Assembly: GCA_030248215.1 (NCBI GenBank)
Contig: JASANG010002908.1
Location: forward strand, 62,001-126,000
Length of the DNA stretch: 64,000 nucleotides
Direction of reading: 5' to 3'
DNA from: Enoplolaimus lenunculus
Taxonomy: Eukaryota; Nematoda; Enoplea; Enoplida; Thoracostomopsidae
How positions within the stretch are numbered: position 1 is the first letter of the stretch; the number at the start of each line of letters is the position of its first letter. Position numbers and translations under genes: made by a program. This document shows, in pieces, positions 23,280 through 36,770 of this stretch. The notes under the pieces were generated by a model. That model made no database searches. It was given only the letters and a program-made list of their open reading frames with translations, and was not told the origin of the DNA.

Positions 23280-24267
23280 AAACGGCTTATCCAATTGGCA
23301 AAAAATTGCTGTTAGCAATATTTGATTGCAGGCTTACCCATCGATTATTGCAGACAACTTGCATTGACATTCGAAATCTACCGATGCAGTGTCGCAATTT
23401 GCAAAATTTGTTTGTGTACTAATTAATACATTCGAAACAAATATTTGTAAACTATTCGTTGAGAACACAAGATAACGTTGGTTGGCCTTAACGTTTAATA
23501 GGAAAACTTTGCTATGCAGGCATGTGGATACATGGTTTCAGGAGTGCAATTTTTGTAATTCTCAAAGTGCGTTTCATTGCTGTTAAAATTATTACTAACT
23601 CATTCCTTCCTTAAATATACCTATATATGTATATATGTATTAATGTATATATTATATATATATCGCAAAAAATGTATTTCTATTTACCAACCACAGCCCA
23701 CTTCAGGTCTATTTCATCTTGCCCGAAACTTAAAGTTACAGTTTTAAGTGTTCTGCTAAAACGGATTTAAATTGAAGTGTGTACATTTTAGAAGTGCCTG
23801 GCAAAAACTCATACCTAAAGTGAGAGTTTCACGCGTTATAGGGCCAACCGATGTTAAAATGACAATGTAGCCTATGGGCGACCGTTTGTTTATGACAAGT
23901 AAGAAACTGAATGAAAATACATCATTGTAATTACAAGGGTGCAACCAGAATGAACCTATCGTTTCTGGAACAGAATTTGTTTTTCATCGCCGTTTCTGAC
24001 ATTTTGGTTTTTAGCCTTGTTTAATAGCAACAGTGGGATGGCGTAACAAAATCTTGTTCAGATTTGCAGTAAACGTCATTGCATGACTGTTTATGTTTAA
24101 TCAATACATGCTTAATGGTCTGATAAAATTAACGAAAATCAACCTCGATGACCAACAATTTATTCAGAGCACGAAATAAAAAAGAGAAAAACATTTGTTG
24201 GAAACGGTAAGAAAATTTTCCTATTATAAAAAATATACTTCTAATACTGTCGAAGATATATGTTTGT

Positions 24268-25102
24268 GGCTAGAACAGGGCAGGAATGTTTTCCTGCGGG
24301 GCTGTAATGCGGCGTTCGCGTTATAACTGGGGCAGCTTGGAACACGTTTTGTCCAAGTTGATTCGACGTCAACATAAAATTTTGTGATCCGAATAGCGGT
24401 TATGTAGACAAAATGTCAATGTCATATGGCATTGGCTTACAAATCACTGATGTCAAGCGATCATCGTATACAAATAACATTAAATGATTTCGCAAGTTGA
24501 ATTAGCTTCTACGTTCTGTTTCTCGCTAAGTTTTTCCCAAAATATATTCCTAAGTACAAATAATTCAAATTTGAAATTTTTGTATCATATGACATTCTAC
24601 AGGACAATCAAGTTAGTTTACCACAACTTTGCAGAAATTTTCAAACATATCAGATGATACTCGCAGACAATATTTGGAATATCATATGATATTGCAGCAC
24701 AAACAGTAGATGTCACATCAGGATAGCAGACAATTCAAATTTTTTGAATCTCATAGCGGATAAACGGTCAGACAAAATGTTACCAGCTATAATCATAGGG
24801 ACAAAACGTGTTCCAGGCTGCCCCAGTTATAACGTGAACCCCGCATAATAGAATCAGCTTATGCTTTAGACTAACGTTTTTTGCTTAGGCTTAGCCTTAG
24901 GCTTAGGCTTAGGAATAGGGTCATCCTTACGCTTAGGCTCATTCTTAGGCTTAGGCTTAGGAATAGGTTCATCCTTACGCTTAGGCTCATTCTTAGCCTT
25001 TTAGGCTTAGGAATAGGCTCCGCTTAGGCTCATTCTTATGCTTAGACTTATAGGCTTATGAATACGCTTGTACTACTGCTCCGGCCCTGTTCTATACATG
25101 GG
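24268..25102. mobile_element. Telomere-core MITE, family A, split by a nested element
   Basis: The left arm (GGCTAGAACAGGGCAGG) and the right end (GGCCCTGTTCTATACATGGG) belong to one family A element. Its core of TTAGGC, partly duplicated, runs from about 24,885 to 25,060. It is interrupted at the conserved GGGGCTATAATAG block by the 536-bp insertion 24,309-24,844. Confidence 0.7.
24309..24844. mobile_element. Nested fold-back element inside a telomere-core MITE
   Basis: The left terminus GCGGCGTTCGCGTTATAACT pairs with the right terminus AGTTATAACGTGAACCCCGC. The symmetry extends through GGGGCAGC(C/T)TGGAACACG and TTTTGTCC, about 45 bp in all. The host element reads CTGTAAT on the left and ATAATAG on the right, so the target duplication is short, perhaps TAAT. 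Non-coding. Confidence 0.7.
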
Positions 25103-25109
25103 TAATCTA

Positions 25110-28075
25110 CGATTTTTTTGCGAAAAATACGGTTCGAAAAATAGGTTTAGTTCGAATGTTTTAGCATTAAAACTATTAGCATTGTGCAATACTTCTACAG
25201 TTAGAGCTACATAATAATTTTCTGCCAAAATATCGACAGTTCACTGGTGATATATGCGTACGCAAAAAGTTGTCTCACAAACTTTGTCATGTGGCAGCAA
25301 CTACGCATATGGTATGTCCTTCAAAGCCCTCACTCACACCTTAAACGTTTGTAGAAAAAACAGCAACCGCATAAAGCAAAGCGAGAGAACTTTTTAAAAC
25401 AAAGCATAACAAATTCATCAAATCGATCAGAAAAGCTGAAACACACCAAAAACAACATTGAAAAATATCGCAAAGTTGGCTTAATATATTCGCGTCACAT
25501 TTCTGTAAGCACATTCATGCGGTAATTAAAGCTGATAAATGCGTACATTTATTGCTTACAAAGGTTCGTGGTAATTTCTTGGTTTGCGAATCCGGCTCGT
25601 GTGTTTCGTACAATTTTTACTCTACGATTTTGACCCGAACACGTTTACAATATGAGTAGGAGTATGCTGGTGGGGGATAAGTCGCTGCGAAAGTGTGATT
25701 AAAAGAAACATTTGAGACGTTCGAGTAGCATGCAGCAGGATTGGCTTTTTTCGAAAAAATTGAATCGACCGGAAAAAACGGGTTTTCCGTTTTCAGCCGG
25801 AAAAAAACGAAAAAATTAAAAATCATACGCTAATGTTTCCGCAAGTGAAAAAACGCTGTGGATGATTTGTCTATTGAAAAACGACATTAGAAGGATCAAA
25901 TTAGTTTTTTATTAACTATCAACATTTGACAGCGTATGATAATAAGCATACTGCACATATACTACAGAGCTGTCATATACCTCAAAAAGGTGCATATGCC
26001 GGCTAAGGTGGCCACAAACTTTTTTGGCTGAGTTCAACAAGAAATCTGCAATCAGGATTTGCAGTTTTATTGGTATATGAAACTGAAATTAATAAGTCAG
26101 AAATTAGGTTCCAACTAAACGCTGGATGTATCTGCAATAATGTTGCATCGAAGAGAAACATACAGCTCTCAAACAGATAAGCAATCACTTTAAGAATAAA
26201 GAAATGAATAATAGCAGGGATGCAACCGGAATTCCGGTTTGATTAGGAAACCGTTTGTATAGTATACTTGTTAAGACCGTAGGATTGATGCGGCGGTAGG
26301 AGACAACTCTACTCACCCTGCAGCCGCCTTCAGAAAGCCGTCGTACCTTTAGTATTTAAAATGACGTTGAATTTAGACCCTGTAAGCTTGTGTTTCCATG
26401 TTCTTTCCAGAAGCTTAAGAAAAGCACATGTATCCACCTATCCCTACTATTGGCGGAACCAAACGGGAAACAAAGATTTTGTATTTAAAGGTTTGGCACT
26501 AAAATGGCTTATTGCTTCTGGCTCGCTTCGCTCGCGAGTACTTCCGCTATATTTTGTGCGGTCCCCCATTTCAGAGCTTCCCAGTAAATCAGCCTTCGCG
26601 ACGACGGGCGCGTGAGAAAAACCAATTTTTCATTGTTTCCGCGATGTCTTACCGCTGTTTTGTGGTGATAATTTTTTCATTTTTTTCCGTTTTCACGACC
26701 CCCTCGGAAAAACCGGTAAAAGTCGTGGTGCATCCATTATTTGTCCTTTAAAAATTTGGAAAGCTTCGTGAATATTTGCATGCTTCAATTGCTTTTCATT
26801 TCTCAGATTCCGTTTTCATCACTATCCGTTTCCGTTTCCGTTAATTGTTACTTTCCATTTATACCTATGATGAGAAACTTTATGCACGTTTTGTGTGTAA
26901 GATTTAGCGCACGCCATGTACAACTTCTCTGCGGAAAGATACATTCCACAAAAATTCTTGCGTTGCATAATTTTATACAGCATGATGCACTTGTAAACCA
27001 TTCCGGTATAAAGCATAGTGTTTAGGAGCAGTGCAGAAGAATGCTGAAATTGTTCAATGTCACATATTTTCTGTTTCGTCTGAAATCTAAACCGTCGCCA
27101 TTCAGCAACTGGAGTAAGGTGTTCGAACCCGAGGGGTCTTTCACGTCATGTTGGAATTTTAGATGACGCATGTGCGTAGTAAATAGTTATATACAGTGTG
27201 TTCTGCCTTTTACACACTCAAGTTGCGCTGACTTGCTCATAGTCAACTCTATTTGAGATGGGTTTATCAGTCTATGGAGGAATTCGGACTTCGGACCTTA
27301 TTATTTTTAAGCAACTGGAAGAGCACAGCTACAGAGCGGAGATGGAAGTAGCGAGTTAGAATTCCAAGGCAAACGCTCTCCCATTTAAGCATTCAACGTA
27401 TTATGTGCATTTTTATATTGCATATGCACCAGGATACGTATGTCTCAAATACTTACAGAATAGGGTAAACATTTCTGTCTGCTTCTTAAATTGAAATGAA
27501 CTAGCTAGTGGAAAAGCGAAATAGGATATGATATTCCAGTGCGCAAATTAAATGTAATATCGTTGGATAACATCTAATGCTTGAAAAAGCTAGAAACATA
27601 TTAAAACGGCAAGCTGATACTTTGTTGCTGAATCCAGTGATTTTGATAATAACAAAGTAATTCACCCTTGCTCATTAATACGTTTTCCAACTTGAAAGCA
27701 TATCGGCGCTTGATACTATTGACCATTGAGAATATAGGTATTTATAGAACTAGCAGAAGCCAGAAATTGTTTAGATTGGTTTTCTGTGTTGTGCTTGCAC
27801 GTCGTTAATTATTTCAATCTATTTTGTTGGTAAAACAAAGACTGGTTTGTTTGTTTTCTTCACACCTTGATGAGTAAGATTAATGTAAACAATGTGGTAG
27901 ATTATGTAGCTATACCTTCTCTTTTAAGGGCTTAACGAATGGTAATAATGCTGCACTGTATAGTGTATAGTGTAGTGAATAGCATCTAGTTGAACTTAGT
28001 ATATGTAAAATTTTAGGTAAAGGTAATGTGATATATTTCATTTAGTGGACGTGATGATTTACGAATGAGTGAAGA
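25110..28075. other. Intergenic, degenerate repeats
   Basis: No gene is supported. At 26,219 a GGATGCAACCGGAATTCCGG block marks a broken end of the CAGGGTGCAACCGG hAT-like family (see 47,042). At about 27,100-27,265 there is a decayed copy of the TTAA/tRNA-like element, recognisable by GTTCGAACCCGAGGGGTCTT. The rest is AT-rich. Confidence 0.4.
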
Positions 28076-31000
28076 ATGGCTGAAGTGGCAGAAGATCTCA
28101 GTGCTTCAAACACAAATAAAACGGTCAAGAAATGTGGTCCCATATCATCATTATCCGGTAAATGGGTTGTTTTTGAATCAAAATCTAGTTTCCTTTCGTT
28201 TTGCTTATTGTTCTAATGATATAACTAGAACATTAATTAGCACAAACATAGAACTACTGAATTTTTACATACAGGTTTTATTTAACAACAGTAGTTTGGG
28301 ATAAATGGGGCAAACTGCACGTTAAGATAACGTTTAGACAGTTGCAGATAAACAGCAATGGCAACAAGTGTTTTTCTAGGTGATATAAAGGTTAGCTGTT
28401 TCAGTCGAAATTTGTGCGTGTTACGTGCGTATATACTTTACGATATAAAACGTAAACAAATTATATGCGTTTTAATGAACATATTGCAGTGGGGTTATTT
28501 GTGGAGCTGCTTCTAGAATTAGTAACGGTATTTAATTATATAATATAGCCATTTTAGTCAGTGTTATTCAAATTTTCAATGTACAAGTGCTTTTACGTTT
28601 TCTTAAAAGTCCAGCATGCGTCAGCCATATTTTTTAAAATTTGTATGTCTAGGTTTGGGGTTTTCTGTGGACTAAAAGCTGGGGATTTACTGGTTCGGTT
28701 AAATCGGGTACTACAAAAAAGTTGCCAATTCTTTACTGACATTTTTGCACTTAACATAGAGTTGGAATGCTAAAAATTTCACTTGTTGGCGTATATCGGA
28801 GCGTCCAATCTGAAAACTGTTATGTCTTGCGTTTGCGTTTTAGCCGTTCTCATAAAATTTTATGTTTTAAGTCTTCGCGTTTATAATAATGTAATATAGT
28901 AATGCTAATGGTTCTTTAAGCATCATGTGTTAAAACTGAAGTTGGCATCGGCAAACTTTCAAAACTTACGTTGGCAGCGGTATCATCAAAAATATTGGTG
29001 TCATGACATCACTGCTAAAAACCTGTTACATCGAAAGATGTCACATTGTTTTATTTTTATAACATGCTAAAAGGGCTACGTGTATGACTTATTGAAAGAG
29101 CTTTGCATCTGTTTAAATTTTTAACACTTACCTAACAGATCGCGTTGTGAAACACAATATAAATTCTTAACAGTTTATATTTGGTTATATGCTTTTTCAT
29201 TTTATGCAAAACCAGCTATTAATACCATAAGTGTTTTAAGTTGTAAAATTATAGAATTGCTAAGCTTTAATCCTGAAAATTTGGCAGGAACAAGCGCAGA
29301 AGATTTGTCAAAATGGTTCTATCGTGCGTCAAACAAAAGAACTCTAGTTTGTCATGACATGGCGGGCGGATACAACGAAGATTGGTAATAAACAGCGTAC
29401 AACTTTATTGCGTTTATAAAAATTATAGTAGGGATATCCGCGTAAAATCGAGTCCGTTCATACCACGAGGGTTGAATCGTTTAATATTATTCAATTCACT
29501 GAGTACTTGTCCATGTCGCACTTCTTGCGTTATTTCTAAAAAGTTGAATTTAATGGCTGCGTTGAAATGGGGTTGGAAGGTAGTACCTCTGTTAGAAAAG
29601 AATCATTTGATGGTATATTGACTATACGTCTATCAAATACTTCCGGAAACGACGTCACTTACTAAAATTGCTGGACTTAATTATATATATGCATGATATA
29701 TTTGGGTTTACAGTTACGTGCACGACGTTGATAATGTTAATGGCTTTCGCATTGTCCATTGGCATTACATTGACATTTTCGTCTACTTCAGTCATCATTT
29801 GATTACAATTCCACCGGTTGGCTGGATTAATGCTGGTCATCGAAACGGTGTGGCTGTGCTAGGTAGGTATTGATGTCGGGACACGTACGTATTCTGTATA
29901 ACTTCCTTTACAATAAGTGTAAATAGGTAGTAAATTTTGCTGAAAACTGTTTCATTTGCGGTAAATTTATGTAAATTACGTAGCGGGCTCGGGCATTTAT
30001 GCATAGTGTAGACGTACGATCCGTCGTAGACACTTTTCTATGATCAGCTTTACCAAGTAATTGCAGGAACGTTTATTACCGAATTTGAAAACGGTGAATC
30101 GATATGTGAGAAAATGTTTAGTAACGAATCTGTTGCGTTTGATGTTGTTCACAAGATGGTGGAAGTTGCTCAACATTATAATTTTGATGGTTGGTTGATT
30201 AATTTGGAAAATAAAATTGAAGTAAGGACATGAAGGGAAAATTAATTCAGGCTTATTATATATATTTATATATCTATATTTTTTCTCAATAAAGCTGTGT
30301 ATATATTTTTTCTCAATAAAGCTCTGACTATGTCTAAGGCTAAACCTCAGCGTAAAAATACGTACATCTGTAACTAAGCCGGAGCCTAAGCAAAAATAAT
30401 ACCCGTAATCACAGCCACCTCTATTTTATAGTACCTGTGGAAAACTGGATTCCTTTAAAAGGAACATGAGCCAAGCAAAATATTGGAACTGAACGCAACG
30501 ACACAAAAGAATAAAATACTGGAATTCTAGCCGTTGTTAAAGTGTTAATGTATCGATGTGAGGTGTAAACCTTTGTCACGGAAACACTGTGGATGCCTTA
30601 AGCTATGGAATGAAGAATTAAAGGCTACGTTCTGATATTTAAATGTAATCTAGTATTAGATATGAACTTACTATCCGGCTCTGACCGGATATTAGATTAC
30701 CCTGATCCATCATTTTTTTGGTATCTGGTCTCACCCTGATACACAGTCATAAATTTCACTTACTTTAAGCGATAAATGCGCTGTTAGAGGGTGGGTATCA
30801 AGGGTTTGTGTATTTTGTGTGCATTAAATAACGGATGGAAATTTCAACGAAAGTATTTTAGTTTGTTTCAGAAAGCTTATATTGCGACTGTTGTAAAATT
30901 TCTTGATGCACTAACAAGAACATCAAAGGCTAAAGCTGGCAAACACAGTACCATTCTGTGGTACGACAGCGTGACAACTGAGGGAAAATTGGATTGGCAA

Positions 31001-34000
31001 AATAAGCTCAACGAACGTAATCAGTAAGTGGGAAGTGTTCATAATTTTCTTTCGCTACGGAATTGGATGTGTAATTATTGTGCAGAACTAGCTGAAAACT
31101 TGCATTGTTTACACATGTTAATGTGTTCTGTAAAGCATCATTTAACACTGTTGCTAGTTCTCTGTAATCACAATTCGTTTACTCAGCATAAATTGATATA
31201 TGTCCGGCATCCAAGACATTAATTTTACTCTCATAATCTTTAGTAGTTAGCTGTAAGATTTTTTCGAGAAACAGTAGACTCTATAAATTTTAGCGCGTTT
31301 TTTGACGTATGCGATGCAATTTTTTTGAATTACACATGGAAGGTTTCTGATTTGCGATCCAGTAAGCAACATGCTGCCGTGAACGACCGGGCTCAGGACA
31401 TTTTTGTAGGTGTTGATGTTTTTGGGCGTGGATGTCCTGGAGACGGTGGATTCAACTGCGATGTGGTAGGTTCTAATTAGAGACAACCCAATAGTGCTAT
31501 GCTAATACTGTATGTTTGCTGAGATTCTATCGTGGCACTATACTTTTTAAAAATGTTAATGTCGTCGGCCTTCCTCAGTCTCCGTTTCTCAACGTACGAC
31601 AGTGTACGTCATCATGCTATATCGTACGCGATATCGCACGGTGATGAACGTTGCCGCAAATCATGTATAGCGTCACCCTCAAGCTGTTTGTCATGTGACG
31701 CGCATTGTGACCGAGATTAGCTAATTCGAATTTTGAGTTATTGGGGCGACTGAACATCTTGCGTAGGAAACAAAGCTCAGACAGGTAGTACTGATTGTAT
31801 TTGTTAACAGAATATTTGCACCTACAGTTCAACGACAGACCGACCAAAGTTTTTCAGCGTTTTGTTACTTTCTCCTTGGTTAACTTTTGCGTAATTAAGT
31901 ACATGTATATAGACAACTAAATGAAATTTCAATACCTGTTTGCTCTGTTTTGGTCTGTGTGACAGTAACTCGGGGTTGATATTTTTGAATACCCATTAAA
32001 TGTATGTAACTACCGTATTACTTTATTTAGGCTTTAGACGCTATTCGTCATTTCGGACTGTCAGCTGCAATTTTTGCCCCGGGCTGGGTCAAAGAGAAGT
32101 TTCCTGACAGTGATTTTTTGCCCCGTATGTACAAGTGAGCGCTGTGTTCTAAGCGGCACTTTGTGTTTAGGTCATACTCGTTTTGAAGCTAATTGCAGTT
32201 CTGGATTCCTCGGTATTGTGTTTGCTTGTTTGTTTTTCATTATGACGTAGTTTAAACTTTATATGTTATATCACATGATAAAGAAAAAAGTCAATCCAGT
32301 GTATTAAAAATTAATCAACATTTCAACAAATTTATTTTTGCATAAACAAGCACAGATTGAATAGATACATGGTTGAATAACAGGTGAAACAATACGTAAT
32401 CATCTAACAAATTACTGTAATAGTGTTTGCGACGACTTTATGTACGTAGATACTTGGGCAACATTCATATTTCTTAAATTTATAGGTTTTGGGATTTTAT
32501 TGGGTCTTACCTGCAATGCTCAAAGTTATGCGATGTTCCATTTGATACAGATTTTTGCGATGGTTGTTTTGAGGTCGGTGCTTGAATTTCTAGCAAAAAT
32601 TGTGTTTCAGACTTCCAGTCATTAAAGTAATCTTAGTTCATGTTATTAGTTGCCGAGTTTCATTTTAGTGTTGGCGATATTTTGTTATAGGACTATTGTA
32701 TTAGTTTGTTGTTCATGCAGTTATGAACGGTATGAAATGTTGTACTTTTAATGGTTTAGTGCGCGCATTGACATTTTATTTATTATTAGTTTTCTTTTTT
32801 CAGCGCAATGGTTCTTTGAAATTCAACTTATCATGTTCGTCTGTGCAGCCTCATGTTCTATGCAGTTCGTCGGTGTCCGATTCGAAACGGCGTCGTTTGA
32901 ATGAAATCGGTGAGTGTGGTCCAGGGGAAGATTTAGTTAGTGCAAATGTCTATCTGTACCATTAGTGTTTTTGATTAATTTCAATAACGTATTATCCCGT
33001 GGTTCTCAGTTTAATTTTAGCGTTCTACTATCTTGGTAATTACTGTTATCAAGAGTTGATGATGACCCTTTGAAAAGAGTGTGCAACTTCCTAAAATAAT
33101 CATAACATAAACAACCACGATCTGTTCGTCACTGAACAGCAGGGTTTATTGAATGTAATCCAATCAATATAATGGGCTTTCCTGACAATATGATGCTCGT
33201 GTAAAAAATCTGATACGCACTTATGTGGCACGATTATTTGTGCAATTACATTGTGTTAAATGCTTAAATGCAAATTAACTTGTCAAGTACAAGATTTATA
33301 TACGTGCAATAGTGTGGGGAAAATGAAGAATAATTATGCATCATATCAAAGTTATTCAAAATTGATTGTAGTCTGATTTTATTAAACTTGCTTTAAACAA
33401 ATAAAAAATACTTTGTCCTAATGTTTTCATCCTAGTAACTTTAATTTTGATGCGTTTTTGCAATGTGTTTTATTAAGTGAAATTTATAGCCTTTGTAGAA
33501 ATTATTATTTTGTGTGAATTTTTATCTTAGTTATGATTTTGCTTTCAGATTACGATTCTCCTGATGCCGACGAAAAACTTGAGAAAATTACAAAAAATAT
33601 ACGAAACGAACTGCCTGAAGCGTTAAGTTCGAATCATGATCCTGTCACAAAAAAGCCCAAACTTCACAGCCATTCTTCAGAATCTACGTTAACTGCAACA
33701 CTGAACGGTTTGAAATGTGTATTACGGCTCGGGCAAAATTCAGTAAGGTATTAGTATTTTTTACAGTTTCTTCATACGTACGAACTTGCTAAGCGATATT
33801 AGTTAACATCTGTGGAACATTTTGGACCTAATTTTCTGTCACCGTTTTAATGTAGCAGTACGGAACGTACCAGTATTAACAGAGTACTATCGTTATTTAT
33901 TGATGTTTTGTAGCAATATAACAAAATCGATTTGTCGAAGAAATATGGAAGAGAATTGATCGATTTTAGTAGATTAGATAAAGAAATAATACATTTTAAA

Positions 34001-34958
34001 CGCAACGGAGAATCCGAACAAATTATTAGGAACAGCACGTGATTTGTATTTGTACCGTTATAATTTCAAAATGTAATCTAATATTTTCCTTAGAGGATCC
34101 TGTTTCAATATTACAGATTGTTTTGTGTGCGCATGTTAGCCAGCATGATAAGGAAAGTTCGGCTGTCGTATTCATTTCCTAACGATATAAAGAAGATGTC
34201 TTTGTTGCATTTGGTGTTTAAATGTTCAGCCATTCGTGAAAAAGCGATGGTTTTGTGTACATGTGGCTCAAAATCTGAAAAGCAAAGTGGCAACTTGTGC
34301 AGATATTATGGAGTAGAAACTTACGACATTGTTTTTTGTGATAACTGCAATACTGAAGTTTCGAATGATAGTAATTTGACCACTACGTAAGTTTGCAGTA
34401 ACCATGTTATTTTGCTGTAGTCTTTCAGTAGTTGTTACGTACTTTTATTTATTTAGTTTAGCTATTAAGGTTTGCCTTCTTAGCATAGTGTATACTAGAA
34501 TTTCGGTTGATACTGAAGGAGGTAAACGTATATTAGCGGGTAAGACAATGAATTTGTACCATTACTCTAAAGCACTAATTACTCTTGTCTAAGGAGGTTA
34601 CACAGATTTTCGTATTAATACCCATAGTAAATATCACATGGCAAGTATAGTTTTGAACGCATGAATAAACTGTGTTAAAACTATATTTTTCGTTCACAAT
34701 TTTCGGGCGGTTGAAGGGTTATTGATAACGATGGAGATGATGCCATGCAAATAACAAAACGTGGTATGCTTTCAAAAGTAGAAACGGTTTAGGTGTTTCA
34801 GACTACGTGATCTGCATTATTTTTACAGAACATGGACTAGTAATCAGTTTGATGAAGACCGAAACAATGCTACTGAATTTAGCACTATAGATCTGGATTG
34901 CTACAACAGTAGTGAACATGAGCAACTTGTATATCTGAGAAATTTTAGCATCAATTGA
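28076..34958 (+). CDS. ENGASE: Cytosolic endo-beta-N-acetylglucosaminidase (GH85), 12 exons
   Basis: This enzyme cleaves the chitobiose core (GlcNAc-GlcNAc) of free or misfolded-glycoprotein N-glycans in the cytosol, downstream of ER-associated degradation. Exons: 28076-28157, 29288-29384, 29714-29862, 30067-30221, 30872-31023, 31294-31465, 32031-32134, 32486-32573, 32804-32909, 33549-33742, 34094-34386, 34829-34958. Phases join throughout, giving 573 residues. Family landmarks in order are [22 protein letters not shown] with [37 protein letters not shown] (catalytic pair N155 and E157), [28 protein letters not shown], then FWDFIGSYL and FDTDFCDG. The C-terminal part is divergent and contains a Ser/Lys-rich insert (exons 9-10). 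It is longer than I recall for C. elegans ENG-1 and shorter than human ENGASE. The exon 8 donor (GTCGGT) is weak, so that border is the least sure. Intron 1 holds a diverged copy of the 50,157 repeat. Confidence 0.93.
28770..29030. repeat. Decayed hAT-like repeat in ENGASE intron 1
   Basis: It shares long similarity with 50,157-50,545, including CAATCTGAAAACTGTTA, TTGCGTTTGCGTTT and AAACTGAAGTTGGCATCGGC. The GGCATCGGC motifs mark its right end. The left end is lost. Confidence 0.55.
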
Positions 34959-36130
34959 GTTTGACGCACAAATGATATCGGCGTTTGCTGCGTGAGGAAC
35001 GAAATTTGAGAATTCTTATGGCGTGACTTGTATATATCACTTTATTCGAAAAGTATCAGGCATCTATTCTTTGTGGTTCGAAATTTTAAAGTTTTTATAA
35101 TATTATTAAGCTTTTCGACAATATGTTTGCATAGTTTTAACAAAAGTACACTTTATATTTGTGCGGTACAATATCCACGTGTCAAGCTTTGATAATCGAG
35201 TGGTTATTTTAAGCATCAGCGTACAATCAGAAATCTTTCTCCAGCTCCGGCCGAAATTCTACCTTCAGCTTCGGAAGGTGTTCTGCTATTGGTACAATTT
35301 TGTTTTACTACGTAATTTCGCTTCACCTCTGGCTCCGACAAATTTTGCTACCCTCCAGTTCCAGTATTTTTCATCCGGTGGCACCGTGGTAATCATCTCT
35401 TATCTGAGCGCCTTAGGATTCGAATGCTTGACATTAAATGTCAGATGACGTAAATATGCATACTGAAAATGATTAATAGTCCGGTTTTATATTGAGTTTA
35501 TCAATGTTTGTATACCGTGTTAGCAATTTTCCTAAATCTATATAGCAGGTAATCGATAACCGTTTACGTTATAGGAAGGCGGGACATTCCGTTGTTATTA
35601 TTATGCTCGAGATAATCCTAATGACGTGTAAATCGCAAAAATTTTTCTTACAGATATGTTGCAATAAATTGTTCAATGCATCAAAACACCTTAAAAATTG
35701 GGTACATCTGCATATTTTTGTTTGAGATTGTACACAGTTTAGTCAATATTCACGTGCCTTAAATTATACACAGCTTCGTGAGTATTCGCGTGCCTTAAAT
35801 ATAGTTACTTAAAGAGAATTCAAGCATCTGGAAGCATTATATTTCGTTACTTATCCGTTTCGGCTGTTTTGATCACTATATGTTTTCGCTATTTTTACTA
35901 TCCGAGTAAAACCCTGTTTGACAGTTGTACAGTGTGCTGTTTTATGCCGTATTGCATGTTGAGGTAAAATAGGTGAGCCTTGTGCATGCAAGTAAAATAA
36001 AAATTCATTCATGTGATTGATTTTTGAGCGGAAATAAGAGTTAAAGTAACGAGCAGGAATTAAAAAATGCCGAAAGGTTGTTCTTCTTTCTATTATGAAA
36101 CAGCTGACAGTTAATCATCGAAATTTACCC
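34959..36130. other. Spacer between ENGASE and LACTB2, part 1
   Basis: No gene is seen. At about 35,215-35,395 there is a partial copy of the CAGGGTGCAAACGGAGG element found whole at 42,824-43,156 (shared CTACGTAATTTCGCTTCACC and CCAGTATTTTTC blocks). Confidence 0.45.
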
Positions 36131-36393
36131 TTAACCCTTTATCACATGAATGTTTTCTATTTCCCCTCAGACCTACTTTTATGCTAGGATTCGAACTCTA
36201 GTGACTGAAGTGGGAGGCGTATAACATCACCACTCAGCTATAGGAGCTTGACGTTCGAGCCCGAGGGGGCTCACGTCTTGTGTTGATTTAGTACTATGTA
36301 TACGTGTTGCAATCGTTAAACACTGCGATATATATTAAGGTATATGTACTGTGCTGAGTTGCCTATGGGCAACTCCATGTGAGAAGGGGTTAT
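36131..36393. mobile_element. TTAA-bounded palindromic element with tRNA-like core, copy 2
   Basis: The left end is TTAACCCTTTATCACATG and the right end CATGTGAGAAGGGGTTAT, collinear with copy 1 at 14,900. The minus-strand tRNA-like core at 36,247-36,183 is better preserved than in copy 1, with box A TATAGCTGAGTGG and box B GAGTTCGAATCC. Confidence 0.65.
36183..36247 (-). other. tRNA-derived segment inside TTAA element
   Basis: It runs from GCTCCTATAGCTGAGTGG to GAGTTCGAATCCTAGC. The B box is close to the eukaryotic consensus. The acceptor stem is incomplete, so I do not call a tRNA gene. It could serve as an internal Pol III promoter. Confidence 0.5.
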
Positions 36394-36770
36394 AGATAGT
36401 TAAACGGAATTTTTTTCGCTTAAAGATAGTAAACAGAAAATTTTTTCGTTTAAATCATTTTACTTATATAAAGATATACGGAAATTTTAGTTGCTTAAGT
36501 TACGAAAACACTGCTAAATTCTACCCGAGTCAGCGGTGTTATAACCAACAAAATTGTTCATGTATGTTAATGTGTACAACAAACTATTGCTGTTCAATTC
36601 GTCGAAGGCTTTGGCTTGGATTGTTGACAGAATCACAGCGTTTCGCCAACACAAGATTTAACTGAATCCAAAGTCATTGCAATTTTGCGGTTTCCGAATA
36701 CGCTTAATAGCTGATGCAGACGTCAGACATTCCATAGAAAGTTATGACTTTTGATATACCGAAATCTATA

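Noticed and set aside
23940-23990. GGGTGCAACCAGAATG block as a further hAT-like MITE
   Set aside because: Only one end is visible and no TSD or partner end is found nearby.
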